Source: Bacteroidota bacterium
GTDB lineage: Bacteria > Bacteroidota > Ignavibacteria > UBA10030 > SZUA-254
Assembly: GCA_036522515.1 (NCBI GenBank)
Contig: DATDFQ010000061.1
Location: 56,242-120,241 of the forward strand
Direction of reading: 5' to 3'
DNA: 64,000 nucleotides
The notes below the pieces were generated by a model. The model worked only from the letters and a program-made list of their open reading frames with translations. It did not search any database and was not told where the DNA came from. Below, piece after piece: positions 1 through 8,380 of the stretch; the first letter of the stretch is position 1; every line of letters starts with the position of its first letter. The position numbers were made by a program, and so were the translations under genes.

Positions 1-768
1 CTCGGTGTGCGGGTCGATTCGCTTGAGTTCGGGGTTGCCCTGGAGATGCTGGAAGGATTCGCGGCTCACAGGGATTCCCTCCCGCCCCGGACGGTTCTCT
101 TTGCGCGCCCCTGTACGATCGCGGCCGCGAGGAGAGATCCCCAATTAAAAGAATGCATCTCCCGCGCGGATCTGGTGCTCCCGTCAGGGGCGTGTGTGGC
201 GGCTGGCGCAAGAATACTCGGAACCCCGCTTCGGGAGGAATTGAAGAGAGATCAAATCTTGTCCGCGCTTCTCGAGAGCGCGCAGAGATCGGGAAAGACG
301 GTATTCCTGGTGGGCGGGGAGCGGGAGAGGCCCGGAGAACTCCGTGCTCACGTATACATCAGTTACCCCCGGCTCAGAATCGTAGGCTCACTCGATCGCT
401 TCGCCTCCTCCCGCAACGACGATCGCGCCGTAAAAGAAATCAATGGGGCCAACCCCGACATCGTCCTTGTGGCGATGGAGACTCCGGAGGCGGAGGAGTG
501 GATTGCCCGGAACGCTCCGCGGCTGAGGGCGGGGGTTTGCATCGCCGCCGGAGGAGAGATTGAGCTTCTGCGCGGCCACCTGAAGAATAAGCCCGGTTGG
601 ATCGGCCGGATGCGAATCGGGAGACTTTTGCGCTTGTTACGGGGTCCGGCCGCCGCGGGGGTTCGCCCGTTTCTTCATGCCGTGCGCTTTCTTGCGCTTG
701 TCGCCGCAAGGGCTCTTGTGCCGCGGCGTCTGCGTCTCATCTACCACAGAACGATGGCGTTGTGGTAA
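1..768 (+). CDS. Diverged WecG/TagA/CpsF-family glycosyltransferase paralogue, 5' partial
   Basis: The frame is open to the left edge (codons for Leu-Gly precede a GTG at 7), so the true start is probably outside the window. The C-terminal half fits the WecG/TagA/CpsF family, which adds N-acetylmannosamine-type sugars to lipid-linked acceptors: VLVAMETPEAEEWIARN matches the usual LGSPNQELWIARH block, followed by a GGEIELLRG segment and a basic amphipathic tail. Two catalytic positions look changed: the TN of the FFTNVHS block is replaced (LFARPCT), and the Asp of LVLPDG is Ser (LVLPSG). The gene converges on the minus-strand polysaccharide operon, which carries an intact WecG at 11106. It is either an enzyme with altered chemistry or an inactive paralogue. 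Confidence 0.7.
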   Translation, partial: LGVRVDSLEFGVALEMLEGFAAHRDSLPPRTVLFARPCTIAAARRDPQLKECISRADLVLPSGACVAAGARILGTPLREELKRDQILSALLESAQRSGKTVFLVGGERERPGELRAHVYISYPRLRIVGSLDRFASSRNDDRAVKEINGANPDIVLVAMETPEAEEWIARNAPRLRAGVCIAAGGEIELLRGHLKNKPGWIGRMRIGRLLRLLRGPAAAGVRPFLHAVRFLALVAARALVPRRLRLIYHRTMALW

Positions 769-789
769 TGCCTCGGCTTCCCGTTGGCT

Positions 790-917
790 GTCATCCTGAG
801 GGAGCGTAGCGACACTTGTCATTCTGAGCTGAACGGAGTGAAGCGAAGAATCTCCGGCCCCGAAAGAATGAGATCCTTCGCTTCGCTCAGGATGACAAAT
901 AAAGCTCAGGATGACAA
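790..917. repeat. Intergenic palindromic repeat, family A (copy 1)
   Basis: Inverted arms of the type GTCATTCTGAG...GAAGAATCTC (about 818-853) and GAGATCCTTCGCTTCGCTCAGGATGAC (about 870-896) flank a short loop, with partial extra arms on both sides. It lies between two convergent genes. The same sequence recurs at 23085, 39441, 42185, 48451 and 61814. Confidence 0.85.
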
Positions 918-966
918 TGAAAGAAAGAGGCACCACCGCCTTTGTAGGAGCGTTGACGCGTTTCAG

Positions 967-1371
967 TCAGTTATTTTCATGCCCGGCAATCCTGGGTGTC
1001 GGGGGAGGGGCCACCTTCCTGATCGTCGCCCGGATCTTCCCGATCATCCGCTGAATATCCGTGCTCTTTTCGATGTACTCGAGCGCTCCGAATCTCATCG
1101 CCGCGCTCGCCGCTTCCGAGGATCCGTACCCGGTTACGAGTATCACCCGCGCATCCCGGTCGAACCTCCTGATTTCCCTGAGCACATCGATCCCGCTCCG
1201 GCTCGGCAGCCCCAGGTCGAGGAACACGACCGCGGGCCGGTGGTGCTGGTAGAGAAGGACGCCCTGCGGGGCGTCCGCGGTCGATATCACGGAGTACCCT
1301 TCCTTTGAAAGGATCCTCGTCAACAGCTCGAGATCCAATTCATCGTCGTCGATGACAAGTGCCTTGTGCAT
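967..1371 (-). CDS. Single-domain response regulator (CheY-like receiver)
   Basis: A 134-residue receiver-only protein. The acidic cluster IDDDELD lies near residue 8, the phosphoacceptor Asp is in VVFLDLGLPS near residue 52, and the conserved Thr is in VILVTGY. The expected Lys near residue 105 appears as EKS. The start is the ATG preceded by AGGAGG with a 5-nt spacer. It is the last gene of the minus-strand polysaccharide operon, 23 bp after the GT2 gene, and has no output domain, so it probably acts by protein contact, perhaps on polysaccharide synthesis. The partner kinase is not in this window. Confidence 0.9.
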   Translation of the reverse strand: MHKALVIDDDELDLELLTRILSKEGYSVISTADAPQGVLLYQHHRPAVVFLDLGLPSRSGIDVLREIRRFDRDARVILVTGYGSSEAASAAMRFGALEYIEKSTDIQRMIGKIRATIRKVAPPPTPRIAGHENN

Positions 1372-1394
1372 GGAACCTCCTGATGATGTTCGGT

Positions 1395-2633
1395 TCAGTG
1401 AGTGCTTCGATGGGAGAAATCGTGAAACCGCGGGTCTCCCGCCTCGCGGGCCGTCCGGATCCACCTCTGCGGCGTGCCGCGCAGGATCAGCCTGCCATAG
1501 AGCATGAGTTTCCATGCGGCATACCATGGGACGTACAGCAGAGCCCTGTAGAGAGATTTGTCGGCCCGAACGGCGATGAGGCCGAGGAGCGCATGCGACA
1601 TTCCGAGCGCCAGGATTCCGAACCACATCAGCGCATAGGGGAGGGCAGCCGTCCACCCCGCGGCCGCGAGAAGCAGATGGGTTCCGGCCAGAAGAGAAAC
1701 AAAAGCGAGCATCGTGACGAGCGGCGGCATCAGCAGGTCGAGAAGGGCGTCGAACAGCCGGAACGATTTTTCCTTCACGATTTCCCGGGCCAGCAGCGGC
1801 GCATACCGGCGGATCACGGGCAATCTCCCGGCTTCCCACCGCGCGCGTTGCGATTCGGCGTGCCTCGCCTCGGCCGGCATCGTGGCGATCACCTGCGCCT
1901 CGGGAGCGAATGTCACCGGGACGCCGTGCAGCAACAGGACGATGCCGTATTCGAGATCTTCCGCGAGCGAATAGGCCGACCAGGGGACCGCGGCGAGGAT
2001 CTCCCGGGAAAAACACATCCCGTTGCCCCGCAGGCCGGCGGAGCAGCCGATCGATTTTCTTCCGAGAGGGCGCGCAACATTGTAGAGTGTGAATCCGGCA
2101 CGGGTGATCTCCGAGCTCCAGATTCCGGGCCGCGGCCGCACGATGTCCGCCGCCTGGACGACCCGCGCGCCGTTCTCAAGGTAGAGGTTGAGCACCCGAA
2201 AAAAATCGGCGGAAACCTCGCTGTCGGCGTCGACGACAACGAGGGCGTCGTATTCCTCGCCGGATCCGGCCAGGCGGTCGAAGCACCACCGCAGGGCATG
2301 CCCCTTTCCTTTCAGAGCCGTGTCGCGCCGTTCCCAGGCCGCGGCGCCGGCGGAGCGGGCGACATCCGCCGTTCGATCGGTGCAGTTATCAGCCACTACG
2401 ATCACCCGGAGCCGGCCGGCCGGGTAATCGCCGGACATGACGCTTCGGACTGTCCGTTCGAGGACGGTTTCCTCGTTGTGCGCGGGAATGATGCAGACAA
2501 ATTTCTTCAGCCCCGGGCCCCGGGCTTGCGGCATTCCCCTGTCAAAGAAGGCGAGCCCGCTCAGGCACACAAGATATCCGAGGAGGAATCCGATCAGGGA
2601 GCCGGCCGCCAGTTCGATCACCGCGAGGGCCAT
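1395..2633 (-). CDS. Family 2 glycosyltransferase, membrane-anchored
   Basis: A 412-residue processive-type GT2. An N-terminal membrane segment is followed by a GT-A domain starting at VCIIPAHNEE. The DxD-like motif is VVVDADSEV, the acceptor-loop Asp is in LAEDLEYG, and QRARWEAG is the QxxRW motif of synthases such as cellulose and hyaluronan synthases. Several hydrophobic helices follow near the C-terminus. The start is the ATG with AGGAGG seven bases upstream; an in-frame upstream ATG would overlap the preceding gene and has weaker context. It sits 8 bp after the proline-dehydrogenase-like gene, in the same operon. Likely role: sugar transfer to the growing polysaccharide at the inner membrane. 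Confidence 0.88.
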   Translation of the reverse strand: MALAVIELAAGSLIGFLLGYLVCLSGLAFFDRGMPQARGPGLKKFVCIIPAHNEETVLERTVRSVMSGDYPAGRLRVIVVADNCTDRTADVARSAGAAAWERRDTALKGKGHALRWCFDRLAGSGEEYDALVVVDADSEVSADFFRVLNLYLENGARVVQAADIVRPRPGIWSSEITRAGFTLYNVARPLGRKSIGCSAGLRGNGMCFSREILAAVPWSAYSLAEDLEYGIVLLLHGVPVTFAPEAQVIATMPAEARHAESQRARWEAGRLPVIRRYAPLLAREIVKEKSFRLFDALLDLLMPPLVTMLAFVSLLAGTHLLLAAAGWTAALPYALMWFGILALGMSHALLGLIAVRADKSLYRALLYVPWYAAWKLMLYGRLILRGTPQRWIRTAREAGDPRFHDFSHRSTH

Positions 2634-2641
2634 ACACCTCC

Positions 2642-3493
2642 TTAACAGATTTGCGAGAGTTTGCCCTCCCTGCCGACCAGAAAATCTCTGATCATCCAGA
2701 GAACGATCGAAGGACGATGCCATGCGTCCCTGCCAAGATACGGGAGCGAACCGCATCCGTACGGGACGTAGAGGCGCTTGGGAATTCCCGGGAGGCCGCC
2801 CAACCCGTCCGCAATCGAAGGGAGCCCGAAGAGTTGCTCCAGCTCGCAGGGGGTGCCGGATTGCCGGAGCATCGCAAGGGCGTCACGGGCGAGGGATCGG
2901 TCATGGGTTGCGATCGAGACGGGCGACTTCCGGCCGGTGAAGATTTGCACCAGCTCGAGGAATCGTTCCCGGCGGCCGTGATCCCGGACGGAGGAATCGG
3001 TCCACTGTCCGCGCACGATCCGCACCGGTATTTCCCGTCTCGCCAGCCGCTCGGCGTCGGAGAAGCTTCGCTGCCAGCGGGCCGGGAGGGTGCACCAGAC
3101 GTTGCTGTGGAGCGCGTGCAACTCTTCCACTGCTTCGAGCGTCCGCCCGGCGCCTTCGGGGTGCTGGGCGTCGAAGCGGAGTTGGAGCCCCGCCGTCCGC
3201 GCGAATTCCAGGAGGGGGATCAGGAGCGTGGTCCGGTAGCCCAGCGCCGGGAACTTTATGGCGAGCGCGCTTCCCTTCTGGTCGTGGGCGATTGCCCTTG
3301 CCGCGATCAGGTATTCGAAGACGGTGTACTTCGGAGGGTCGGAAGGGTTTTCCCACCGGCTGAGCGTGATCTGCCATCCGCTCCGGGCGGCCTTCCGGCA
3401 GGCGCGGAGCGCGTCGCCGAGCTCCGCCCCGGCGATATGGGTCGAGGCGAGCCGGCTCTCTGCGTTCGTTTTGATCCTGTCGATTGCATCCAT
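2642..3493 (-). CDS. Proline dehydrogenase-like (PutA-fold) protein in the polysaccharide operon
   Basis: A 283-residue protein whose landmarks follow the FAD-dependent proline dehydrogenase barrel in order: KYTVFEYLIAARAI, LQLRFDAQHPEG, VRIVRGQW, SIATHD, a CELEQLFGLPS strand and LYVPYG. In the canonical enzyme at 51550 the corresponding blocks are FIRIDMED, QAYLKRT, LCKGIY, ATHD, FQMLLG and YVPFGKQWYQYSIRR. The C-terminal arginine pair that binds the proline carboxylate is absent here (GCGSLPYLGRDAW). The start is the ATG after a GAGGTG-like ribosome site. It lies between a GNAT gene and a GT2 gene in the polysaccharide operon. Function unknown: an altered-specificity amine oxidoreductase or a non-catalytic flavin-fold protein. 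Confidence 0.7.
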   Translation of the reverse strand: MDAIDRIKTNAESRLASTHIAGAELGDALRACRKAARSGWQITLSRWENPSDPPKYTVFEYLIAARAIAHDQKGSALAIKFPALGYRTTLLIPLLEFARTAGLQLRFDAQHPEGAGRTLEAVEELHALHSNVWCTLPARWQRSFSDAERLARREIPVRIVRGQWTDSSVRDHGRRERFLELVQIFTGRKSPVSIATHDRSLARDALAMLRQSGTPCELEQLFGLPSIADGLGGLPGIPKRLYVPYGCGSLPYLGRDAWHRPSIVLWMIRDFLVGREGKLSQIC

Positions 3494-3500
3494 AGTCACC

Positions 3501-4709
3501 TCACCCGCCCCTCCTTCCGCGAAGGATCCTTTCCGCGGCGTGCAGCATTCCGTCGTGCCCAAGATTCCACAAGCCCGCAGGCGTGGGCGGATAAATCCGG
3601 TACGTATTGTAGGAATGCACGCGATCCGTCCAGATCCCGATCCACGGTTCAAGGTCTCCCAGGAATTCGAAACCCTTCAGACGCCGCTCGAACGAGTGGC
3701 GGATCATTTCATGCATGAGCACGATCCCGGGCGAGCAGCGCCGGAACGATTCATTGTAGCCGATTTTCAGGATCCAGCAGGAGCCCGCGTATTCGACGGC
3801 AAGTTGCGCTGCGACCGCCTCGCCGTTGATGCGCATGAACGCAAGGCGCAGGATCCCCGACCTCGCGGCCGAGCAAGAGTAAAGGGTAAAGAACCGGCGC
3901 AAATCCGAATTGGATCGCATGCTTGTTCCCCGGCGCTCCTTCCAGCCGGTGGCTTCGACGCGGAAGATTTCTGGGAGGTATCGCCCGACGGTGGCGGGGG
4001 TGGGCGAAACGAACTCGAATTCCACACGCCCGATGCTCTCCGCCCTCCTCCGCGCGCGCCTCAGGTCGGATCTCCGGCGGGCCGAAAGACTCTCCTCGAA
4101 CCCGGACCACGAGGCGCCGATAGGCAGCCACTGGGATTGGGAGCGGCCATGGAACGAAACAAGGCCCTGCGACCGTGCGACCCTTCTGACGAGCGAGGGG
4201 TCCAGGTGCTCCGCGGGAATGCGTCCGAGGAAGATGGTCGCGCCCGTCGAGCAGATCGCCTCGAGGAGCCGGAGCCGGGATTCCGCGTCGCGGCAGATCA
4301 GGCCGCAGGGTTCCCCGAGAAGGGAAGAGCCGATAAGCTCCGTTCGTTCGAGCCCGCCCCGCCGGGTGACCGCGAGGGGAGCGAGAGCCGCAAGCTCGCT
4401 GTCCCGGCGAAGCGCGATCACCGAGAGCAGAGCAGCGGCGGGAAGCACGGCTGCAGCCGCCTCAAACCATTCGTACCTCAAAAGCGGAGTTTCGAAACGC
4501 TCCGCCAGCCCGTTCCATTCATCCTGCAGCGAAGAGAGATCCGCGGGGTTCCTGAGAAGAGTAACTGTCCACCGGTGAGTGGACCGATCCGCCCCATCCG
4601 GGGCGGACTCCGGGCGCCCGGGGGCGATGCGCTCGCCCGCGGCCGGGTTCTGAGGGGCGGCGACATTTGTTCCGTACGGATGTAGAAGCATTGTATCTCT
4701 CACAGGCAT
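3501..4709 (-). CDS. CelD/FemAB-like GNAT acyltransferase (copy 2)
   Basis: A 402-residue protein of the GNAT type found in polysaccharide operons (CelD/BcsL, FemAB-related). It has an N-terminal DEWNGLAERFETPLLRYEWF block, a central basic segment (RRRSDLRRARRRAE), and the core RLAFMRINGEAVAAQLAVEYAG followed by MHEMIRHSFERRLKGFEFLG, which forms the acyl-donor fold. The first 45 residues are low complexity. The ATG at 4709 is very close to a GAGGTGG; a GTG two codons later has better spacing. It shares block order with the gene at 6041. It probably transfers an acyl or aminoacyl group to a sugar intermediate. The donor is unknown. Confidence 0.8.
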   Translation of the reverse strand: MPVRDTMLLHPYGTNVAAPQNPAAGERIAPGRPESAPDGADRSTHRWTVTLLRNPADLSSLQDEWNGLAERFETPLLRYEWFEAAAAVLPAAALLSVIALRRDSELAALAPLAVTRRGGLERTELIGSSLLGEPCGLICRDAESRLRLLEAICSTGATIFLGRIPAEHLDPSLVRRVARSQGLVSFHGRSQSQWLPIGASWSGFEESLSARRRSDLRRARRRAESIGRVEFEFVSPTPATVGRYLPEIFRVEATGWKERRGTSMRSNSDLRRFFTLYSCSAARSGILRLAFMRINGEAVAAQLAVEYAGSCWILKIGYNESFRRCSPGIVLMHEMIRHSFERRLKGFEFLGDLEPWIGIWTDRVHSYNTYRIYPPTPAGLWNLGHDGMLHAAERILRGRRGG

Positions 4710-4719
4710 CCACCTCTTT

Positions 4720-6057
4720 TCATTGGTTGTCCTCCAGGACGGCCTGCTCAGCCCTCTTCAGGGGAGGGCTCTTCAGCCGATCCTCCCGGACGGGCGCCGG
4801 CGACCCGGCGTCCCGTGGAAGAATCCGCATCGCATTCCGTCTGAGAAGCTTTCGTTTCAGAAACCCGAGCGCCGAAACAAGAAAAGGGACCGGATCGCGT
4901 GGGTCGAACACCCCGTACTGTTTTTTCGTCATGAGCGAGCGGAGGTATGCGCGGAGAGTCCACTCCTTCGTCTTCCTGTAGCCCCCGAAGAAGGCCCGCA
5001 GGTCCTGTTTGACGTAGAGAAGCCGCGTGCCGGCGCGGTAGGAAACCTGAGGAGTATTCGAAAGTCCGTTCTGGTGGCGGTACGCGATGTAGGAAAGGTT
5101 CGCCCCCGCGTAGGCGCCGAGGAGCTCCCAGAGATTGTAGCGGGGGTTGATCTCCAGGATCTTGAATTCGGCGTCGTCCGGGTCCCACTTATAGTCGATC
5201 TTGACGATCCCCTGGAAGGCGATGCGGCGGAGGTAATCGATGCTGCGATCGGCAAGCGCTTGTTGATGCAGGGTTTCGATATAGACGCTGCCGCCGGTGT
5301 GCGGGGGATACGTCCGGATTTTTCTGCCGATAAAATAGCCCAGGCAGCGGGATTGCTCATCGAAGTAGCCGTGAAAGCTCACGATCGCCTCGTCCCGCCC
5401 TTCGATGTATGATTGGATAAGGAACCCTGAAGCGCGCTCGGGGAGGGCCGCGCAGAAGTCGGCGAGAGCGCCCGGCGATTCAAAACGGCGGAGCGCTTTT
5501 TTGTACGGCCCGAACCTCGCCTGCTGTTCTTCCGTCTCCCATACCCAATCCTGGCTGAATGCGGGCTTGACGATGCACGGAAACTTGACGAGAGGGAGCA
5601 TCACGAGCAGTTCCGACTTGTCCGCCACAATCCGGGTCGCCGGCGCGGGAAGATTGTGAAGCCGCGCGAACTCCGCAAAACGGACCTTATTGCAGAGCGC
5701 CTCCATCGTCGCATCGGAAGGGAGGAGAAAACGATAGACCTCCTGAAGTTGTCGCCGGAAGCGCCAGACAAACGTCAGCTCGGCGTCGGAGGCGTAGTAC
5801 AGGACCGAACCCTCGCCGACCGACTTTCCGAAATCGAGCATCAGTCGCAATAACTCCTCTTCGCGGCCGGCGTTAAACCCCGGAACCACGAGCCGCCGTG
5901 CGCAGTAGCTCGAATGGAATGCGATCTCATCCGGCTGTGCAGACGCGACGTGGGACCCGATCCCGGCGATGCCGAGCGACCGCACGATGTCATACGCCGC
6001 AGGAGATCCCCCGGCCGAGAGGACAACGGCCTCTTTTCGTCTATTGTTTTCCGGCAT
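4720..6057 (-). CDS. ATP-grasp domain protein (carboxylate-amine ligase type)
   Basis: A 445-residue ATP-grasp enzyme. An N-terminal Rossmann-like pre-domain (VVLSAGGSPAAYDIVRSLG) is followed by the ATP-binding subdomain containing FPCIVKPAF, a glycine-rich loop region and IEGRDEAIVSFHGY. The metal-binding FKILEINPRYN motif is intact. Relatives join a carboxylate to an amine, as in D-Ala-D-Ala ligases and carbamoyl-phosphate-like enzymes. The start is the ATG six bases after GAGGAG; the 3' end of the upstream GNAT gene overlaps it by 17 bp. Placement between two FemAB/CelD-like GNAT genes suggests an amino-acid or peptide modification of the polysaccharide (inference). Confidence 0.82.
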   Translation of the reverse strand: MPENNRRKEAVVLSAGGSPAAYDIVRSLGIAGIGSHVASAQPDEIAFHSSYCARRLVVPGFNAGREEELLRLMLDFGKSVGEGSVLYYASDAELTFVWRFRRQLQEVYRFLLPSDATMEALCNKVRFAEFARLHNLPAPATRIVADKSELLVMLPLVKFPCIVKPAFSQDWVWETEEQQARFGPYKKALRRFESPGALADFCAALPERASGFLIQSYIEGRDEAIVSFHGYFDEQSRCLGYFIGRKIRTYPPHTGGSVYIETLHQQALADRSIDYLRRIAFQGIVKIDYKWDPDDAEFKILEINPRYNLWELLGAYAGANLSYIAYRHQNGLSNTPQVSYRAGTRLLYVKQDLRAFFGGYRKTKEWTLRAYLRSLMTKKQYGVFDPRDPVPFLVSALGFLKRKLLRRNAMRILPRDAGSPAPVREDRLKSPPLKRAEQAVLEDNQ

Positions 6058-7522
6058 GTTGCACTCCTCGCAGTGATTCCCGGTGGTGATCTTCCCTGAT
6101 GCCGTTCCCGGACTCGTCCGCGTCATCGGTGCGGTGTCCGGATGGTCCTTTCGTCCCCTTTATTGGCGGGAGGTGAAACTTTGCACGCAGGGTCTTCAGC
6201 CTGAAGCGAACATACGCCAGGACGGCAGGAAGCGGGACGTCCTGGATGCGGCGCTGGACGTCGAGAAGAGAACGCTCGATGGAAAGCTGCCTCCGGACTG
6301 CGAGCATCCCCCCGATGATCCCCCGGACCAGGCGCCGGTAGCTCCGCCGCGAGCCCGGCCGGATCGCCCAAAGCGTGGAATTGCGCGTGGACCGGGATGT
6401 CATCTCGAATTTGTACTCCTCCGTTCCTCGGAGGAATTCGAGGCTGGAGAGAGATCGCTGGACCGAGTACTCAACCATCGAAAGAAGAAGCGCGAGGCCC
6501 GGCCGCGATTTTGACCATGGCGGGCGGTCGTCAAAGCCCGAGAGATAGTCGTAGAGCCGGCCGTGGAAGACGAACCCGAGGCGGACGGCGCGGAGTTTTC
6601 CCTCGAGCCGGACGCCTTCGCACCAGATCCACCCCCGGTTCCAGAATTCGCGGAGCACCGCCTCCTGAAATTCGCCGAATCCCGGCAAGAAAAACAACCC
6701 CGGGTATCCGAGATGGTTCCATCGCGCCTGGTGGAGCGCCACGAGCTCGCGGAACAGGCGGTTGAGCGACTCAAGGGAGTCCGCCCGTTCGATCGATCCT
6801 CCCGGCGTCTCCGAGATCGCCCTCCTTGCCTGATTCAACTTGCGGCGCACGTGGGGGCGGAGGCCTTCGAGGTAGTCCGGGAGAGTCGCCGGCGGCTCGA
6901 GCCTGGGTGCGGTCTCGGTGAGCCGCGCGCTGCAGCGGATCTTCCGCGCGTGAAGCTCGGCGGGGAGTCCGGCCAGAACGCTGCTCTCCGCGGGGAGATG
7001 CTCCAATTCGATGTCGTCATAGACGGAAGGATGTTCGTCGAGGTAGCGGGCGAATTCCCGCGGGACGACCGACCGGTACGAGGGATGGATGATGGAGTCA
7101 AGAAAATCGCTCGGCCCGGCTTTCGACAGTGCGCCCCGGGAATACCTCCCCGTCACCCCGCAACCCATGAACCGCAGCCGACTCCAAACCCGCTTGCCGA
7201 GGAGATCGGTGACCTCGAGAAAGAGCGGAACGATCCCGGCAAGCGTCCGGCGATCCCTGAAAAGAAGGATGTGCGGCGTGCGCGCATGGTCTTCGCCGAA
7301 ATAATTCCACCAGTGAAAAAGCCATTCGAACGTTTGGAAGGGGGTGACCTCGGCCTGGAAGGCGAGCGCGTTCCACTCGTCCCGGAGAAGGGAGAACGCC
7401 GCCGCATCCCGAATCGCCTCGACGGAGAGCCGGGTCGCCCCGCGTTCGTTGCGTCCGTCCCCGGCCGCCGTCCGGCGCGGCCGGCCCGGGGCGACCGCGC
7501 TCACGTATCTTAACGTCTGCAT
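6041..7522 (-). CDS. CelD/FemAB-like GNAT acyltransferase (copy 1)
   Basis: A 493-residue protein with the same architecture as the gene at 3501: SLLRDEWNALAFQAEVTPFQTFEW near the N-terminus, a basic RPHVRRKLNQARRAI segment in the middle, then VRLEGKLRAVRLGFVFHGRLYDYLSGF and a C-terminal SLSSLEFLRGTEEYKFE block. This is the CelD/BcsL-type GNAT arrangement. The start ATG is preceded by GGAGG. It overlaps the deacetylase gene upstream by 13 bp and the ATP-grasp gene downstream by 17 bp, so the three should be co-translated. The C-terminal 80 residues are charged and probably disordered. Confidence 0.83.
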   Translation of the reverse strand: MQTLRYVSAVAPGRPRRTAAGDGRNERGATRLSVEAIRDAAAFSLLRDEWNALAFQAEVTPFQTFEWLFHWWNYFGEDHARTPHILLFRDRRTLAGIVPLFLEVTDLLGKRVWSRLRFMGCGVTGRYSRGALSKAGPSDFLDSIIHPSYRSVVPREFARYLDEHPSVYDDIELEHLPAESSVLAGLPAELHARKIRCSARLTETAPRLEPPATLPDYLEGLRPHVRRKLNQARRAISETPGGSIERADSLESLNRLFRELVALHQARWNHLGYPGLFFLPGFGEFQEAVLREFWNRGWIWCEGVRLEGKLRAVRLGFVFHGRLYDYLSGFDDRPPWSKSRPGLALLLSMVEYSVQRSLSSLEFLRGTEEYKFEMTSRSTRNSTLWAIRPGSRRSYRRLVRGIIGGMLAVRRQLSIERSLLDVQRRIQDVPLPAVLAYVRFRLKTLRAKFHLPPIKGTKGPSGHRTDDADESGNGIREDHHRESLRGVQHAGKQ

Positions 7523-8349
7523 GAGGCCTCCAGAGTTCGGGGCGGTTCCGTCTCCGCCGTCGCGTCTTTTCCGGGCCCGGCGCCGTTATCATGTTGCCGG
7601 CCGTAGAGGACGCATCCCGCCTTCCACCGCGCCCATCCGTAGTACTGGAACGGGGTCAGGAGCCGGAGTGCGAATCCGCTCGTGGTTGTCGTATTGAGGA
7701 TTGTGATCCGGCGTATCTCGTAGGGGTCCTCGCCGAAATTCGCCGGACCCGTTGAGACGCCGCAGGCGATGTCATAGCCCGCGTGCTCGACCATTTCCTT
7801 GACGTACGGATTGAGAGAGCCGTACGGGTAGGAAAAGCTTCGCACGGGGGAATTCAGCAGAATTTCGAGGAGAATTCTCGACCGGGAGATCTCCTGCCAT
7901 GCGTCGTAATCGGTCAGCGCCGTCAATTTCGTGTGGTTGAGGGAATGCGACCCGATCTCAAATCCGGCCTGGTGCAGTTCGACGATCTGCCGGCGGTCCA
8001 TCAGGGCGACCTCGGGGAGGGACTCGGAGCGGTCCCAGAAATTGGTCGCGGCGCCCTGATACCCGAGGACAAAAACCACCGCTTTCGCACCGAATTCCTG
8101 CAGGAGGGGAAGCGCCACATCGTAGGTATCCCGGTAGCCGTCGTCGAAGGTGAGGATCACCGGCTTCCGCGGAAGATTCAGCTCGCCCTGGAGAAAGAGC
8201 GAGTAATCGTTGAACGTGATCGGAGTGAATCCCCACCGGTCGAGGAGTTCGAGCTGCTTTTGAAACTCGCGCACATGGACGCACGTCCAGTAGGCTTCGC
8301 TGAGCGATTTCTCCTCGACGATGCGGTGATACATCAGCACCTTGATCAT
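7510..8349 (-). CDS. Polysaccharide deacetylase (NodB/CE4 family)
   Basis: A 279-residue carbohydrate esterase 4 domain. The metal and catalytic residues are present: TFDDGYRDTY (motif 1, FDDG) near residue 80 and GSHSLNHTKL (motif 2, HxxxH) near residue 140; FSYPYG is motif 3. It would remove N- or O-acetyl groups from the exported or lipid-linked polysaccharide. No signal peptide is seen, so a cytoplasmic or membrane-associated role is possible. The ATG at 8349 gives the family-typical KVLMYHRI start. An ATG at 8391 that overlaps the GT4 stop codon is an alternative and would add 14 residues. Confidence 0.9.
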   Translation of the reverse strand: MIKVLMYHRIVEEKSLSEAYWTCVHVREFQKQLELLDRWGFTPITFNDYSLFLQGELNLPRKPVILTFDDGYRDTYDVALPLLQEFGAKAVVFVLGYQGAATNFWDRSESLPEVALMDRRQIVELHQAGFEIGSHSLNHTKLTALTDYDAWQEISRSRILLEILLNSPVRSFSYPYGSLNPYVKEMVEHAGYDIACGVSTGPANFGEDPYEIRRITILNTTTTSGFALRLLTPFQYYGWARWKAGCVLYGRQHDNGAGPGKDATAETEPPRTLEASCRR

Positions 8350-8380
8350 CCTGGGATTCCCCCCGTTGTGGAAGCGCCTT

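Noticed and set aside
967..2016. A longer, 349-residue version of the first response regulator
   Set aside because: The extra N-terminal residues are read from the GT2 gene in another frame; the ATG at 1371 has a strong AGGAGG site and starts exactly at the receiver domain.
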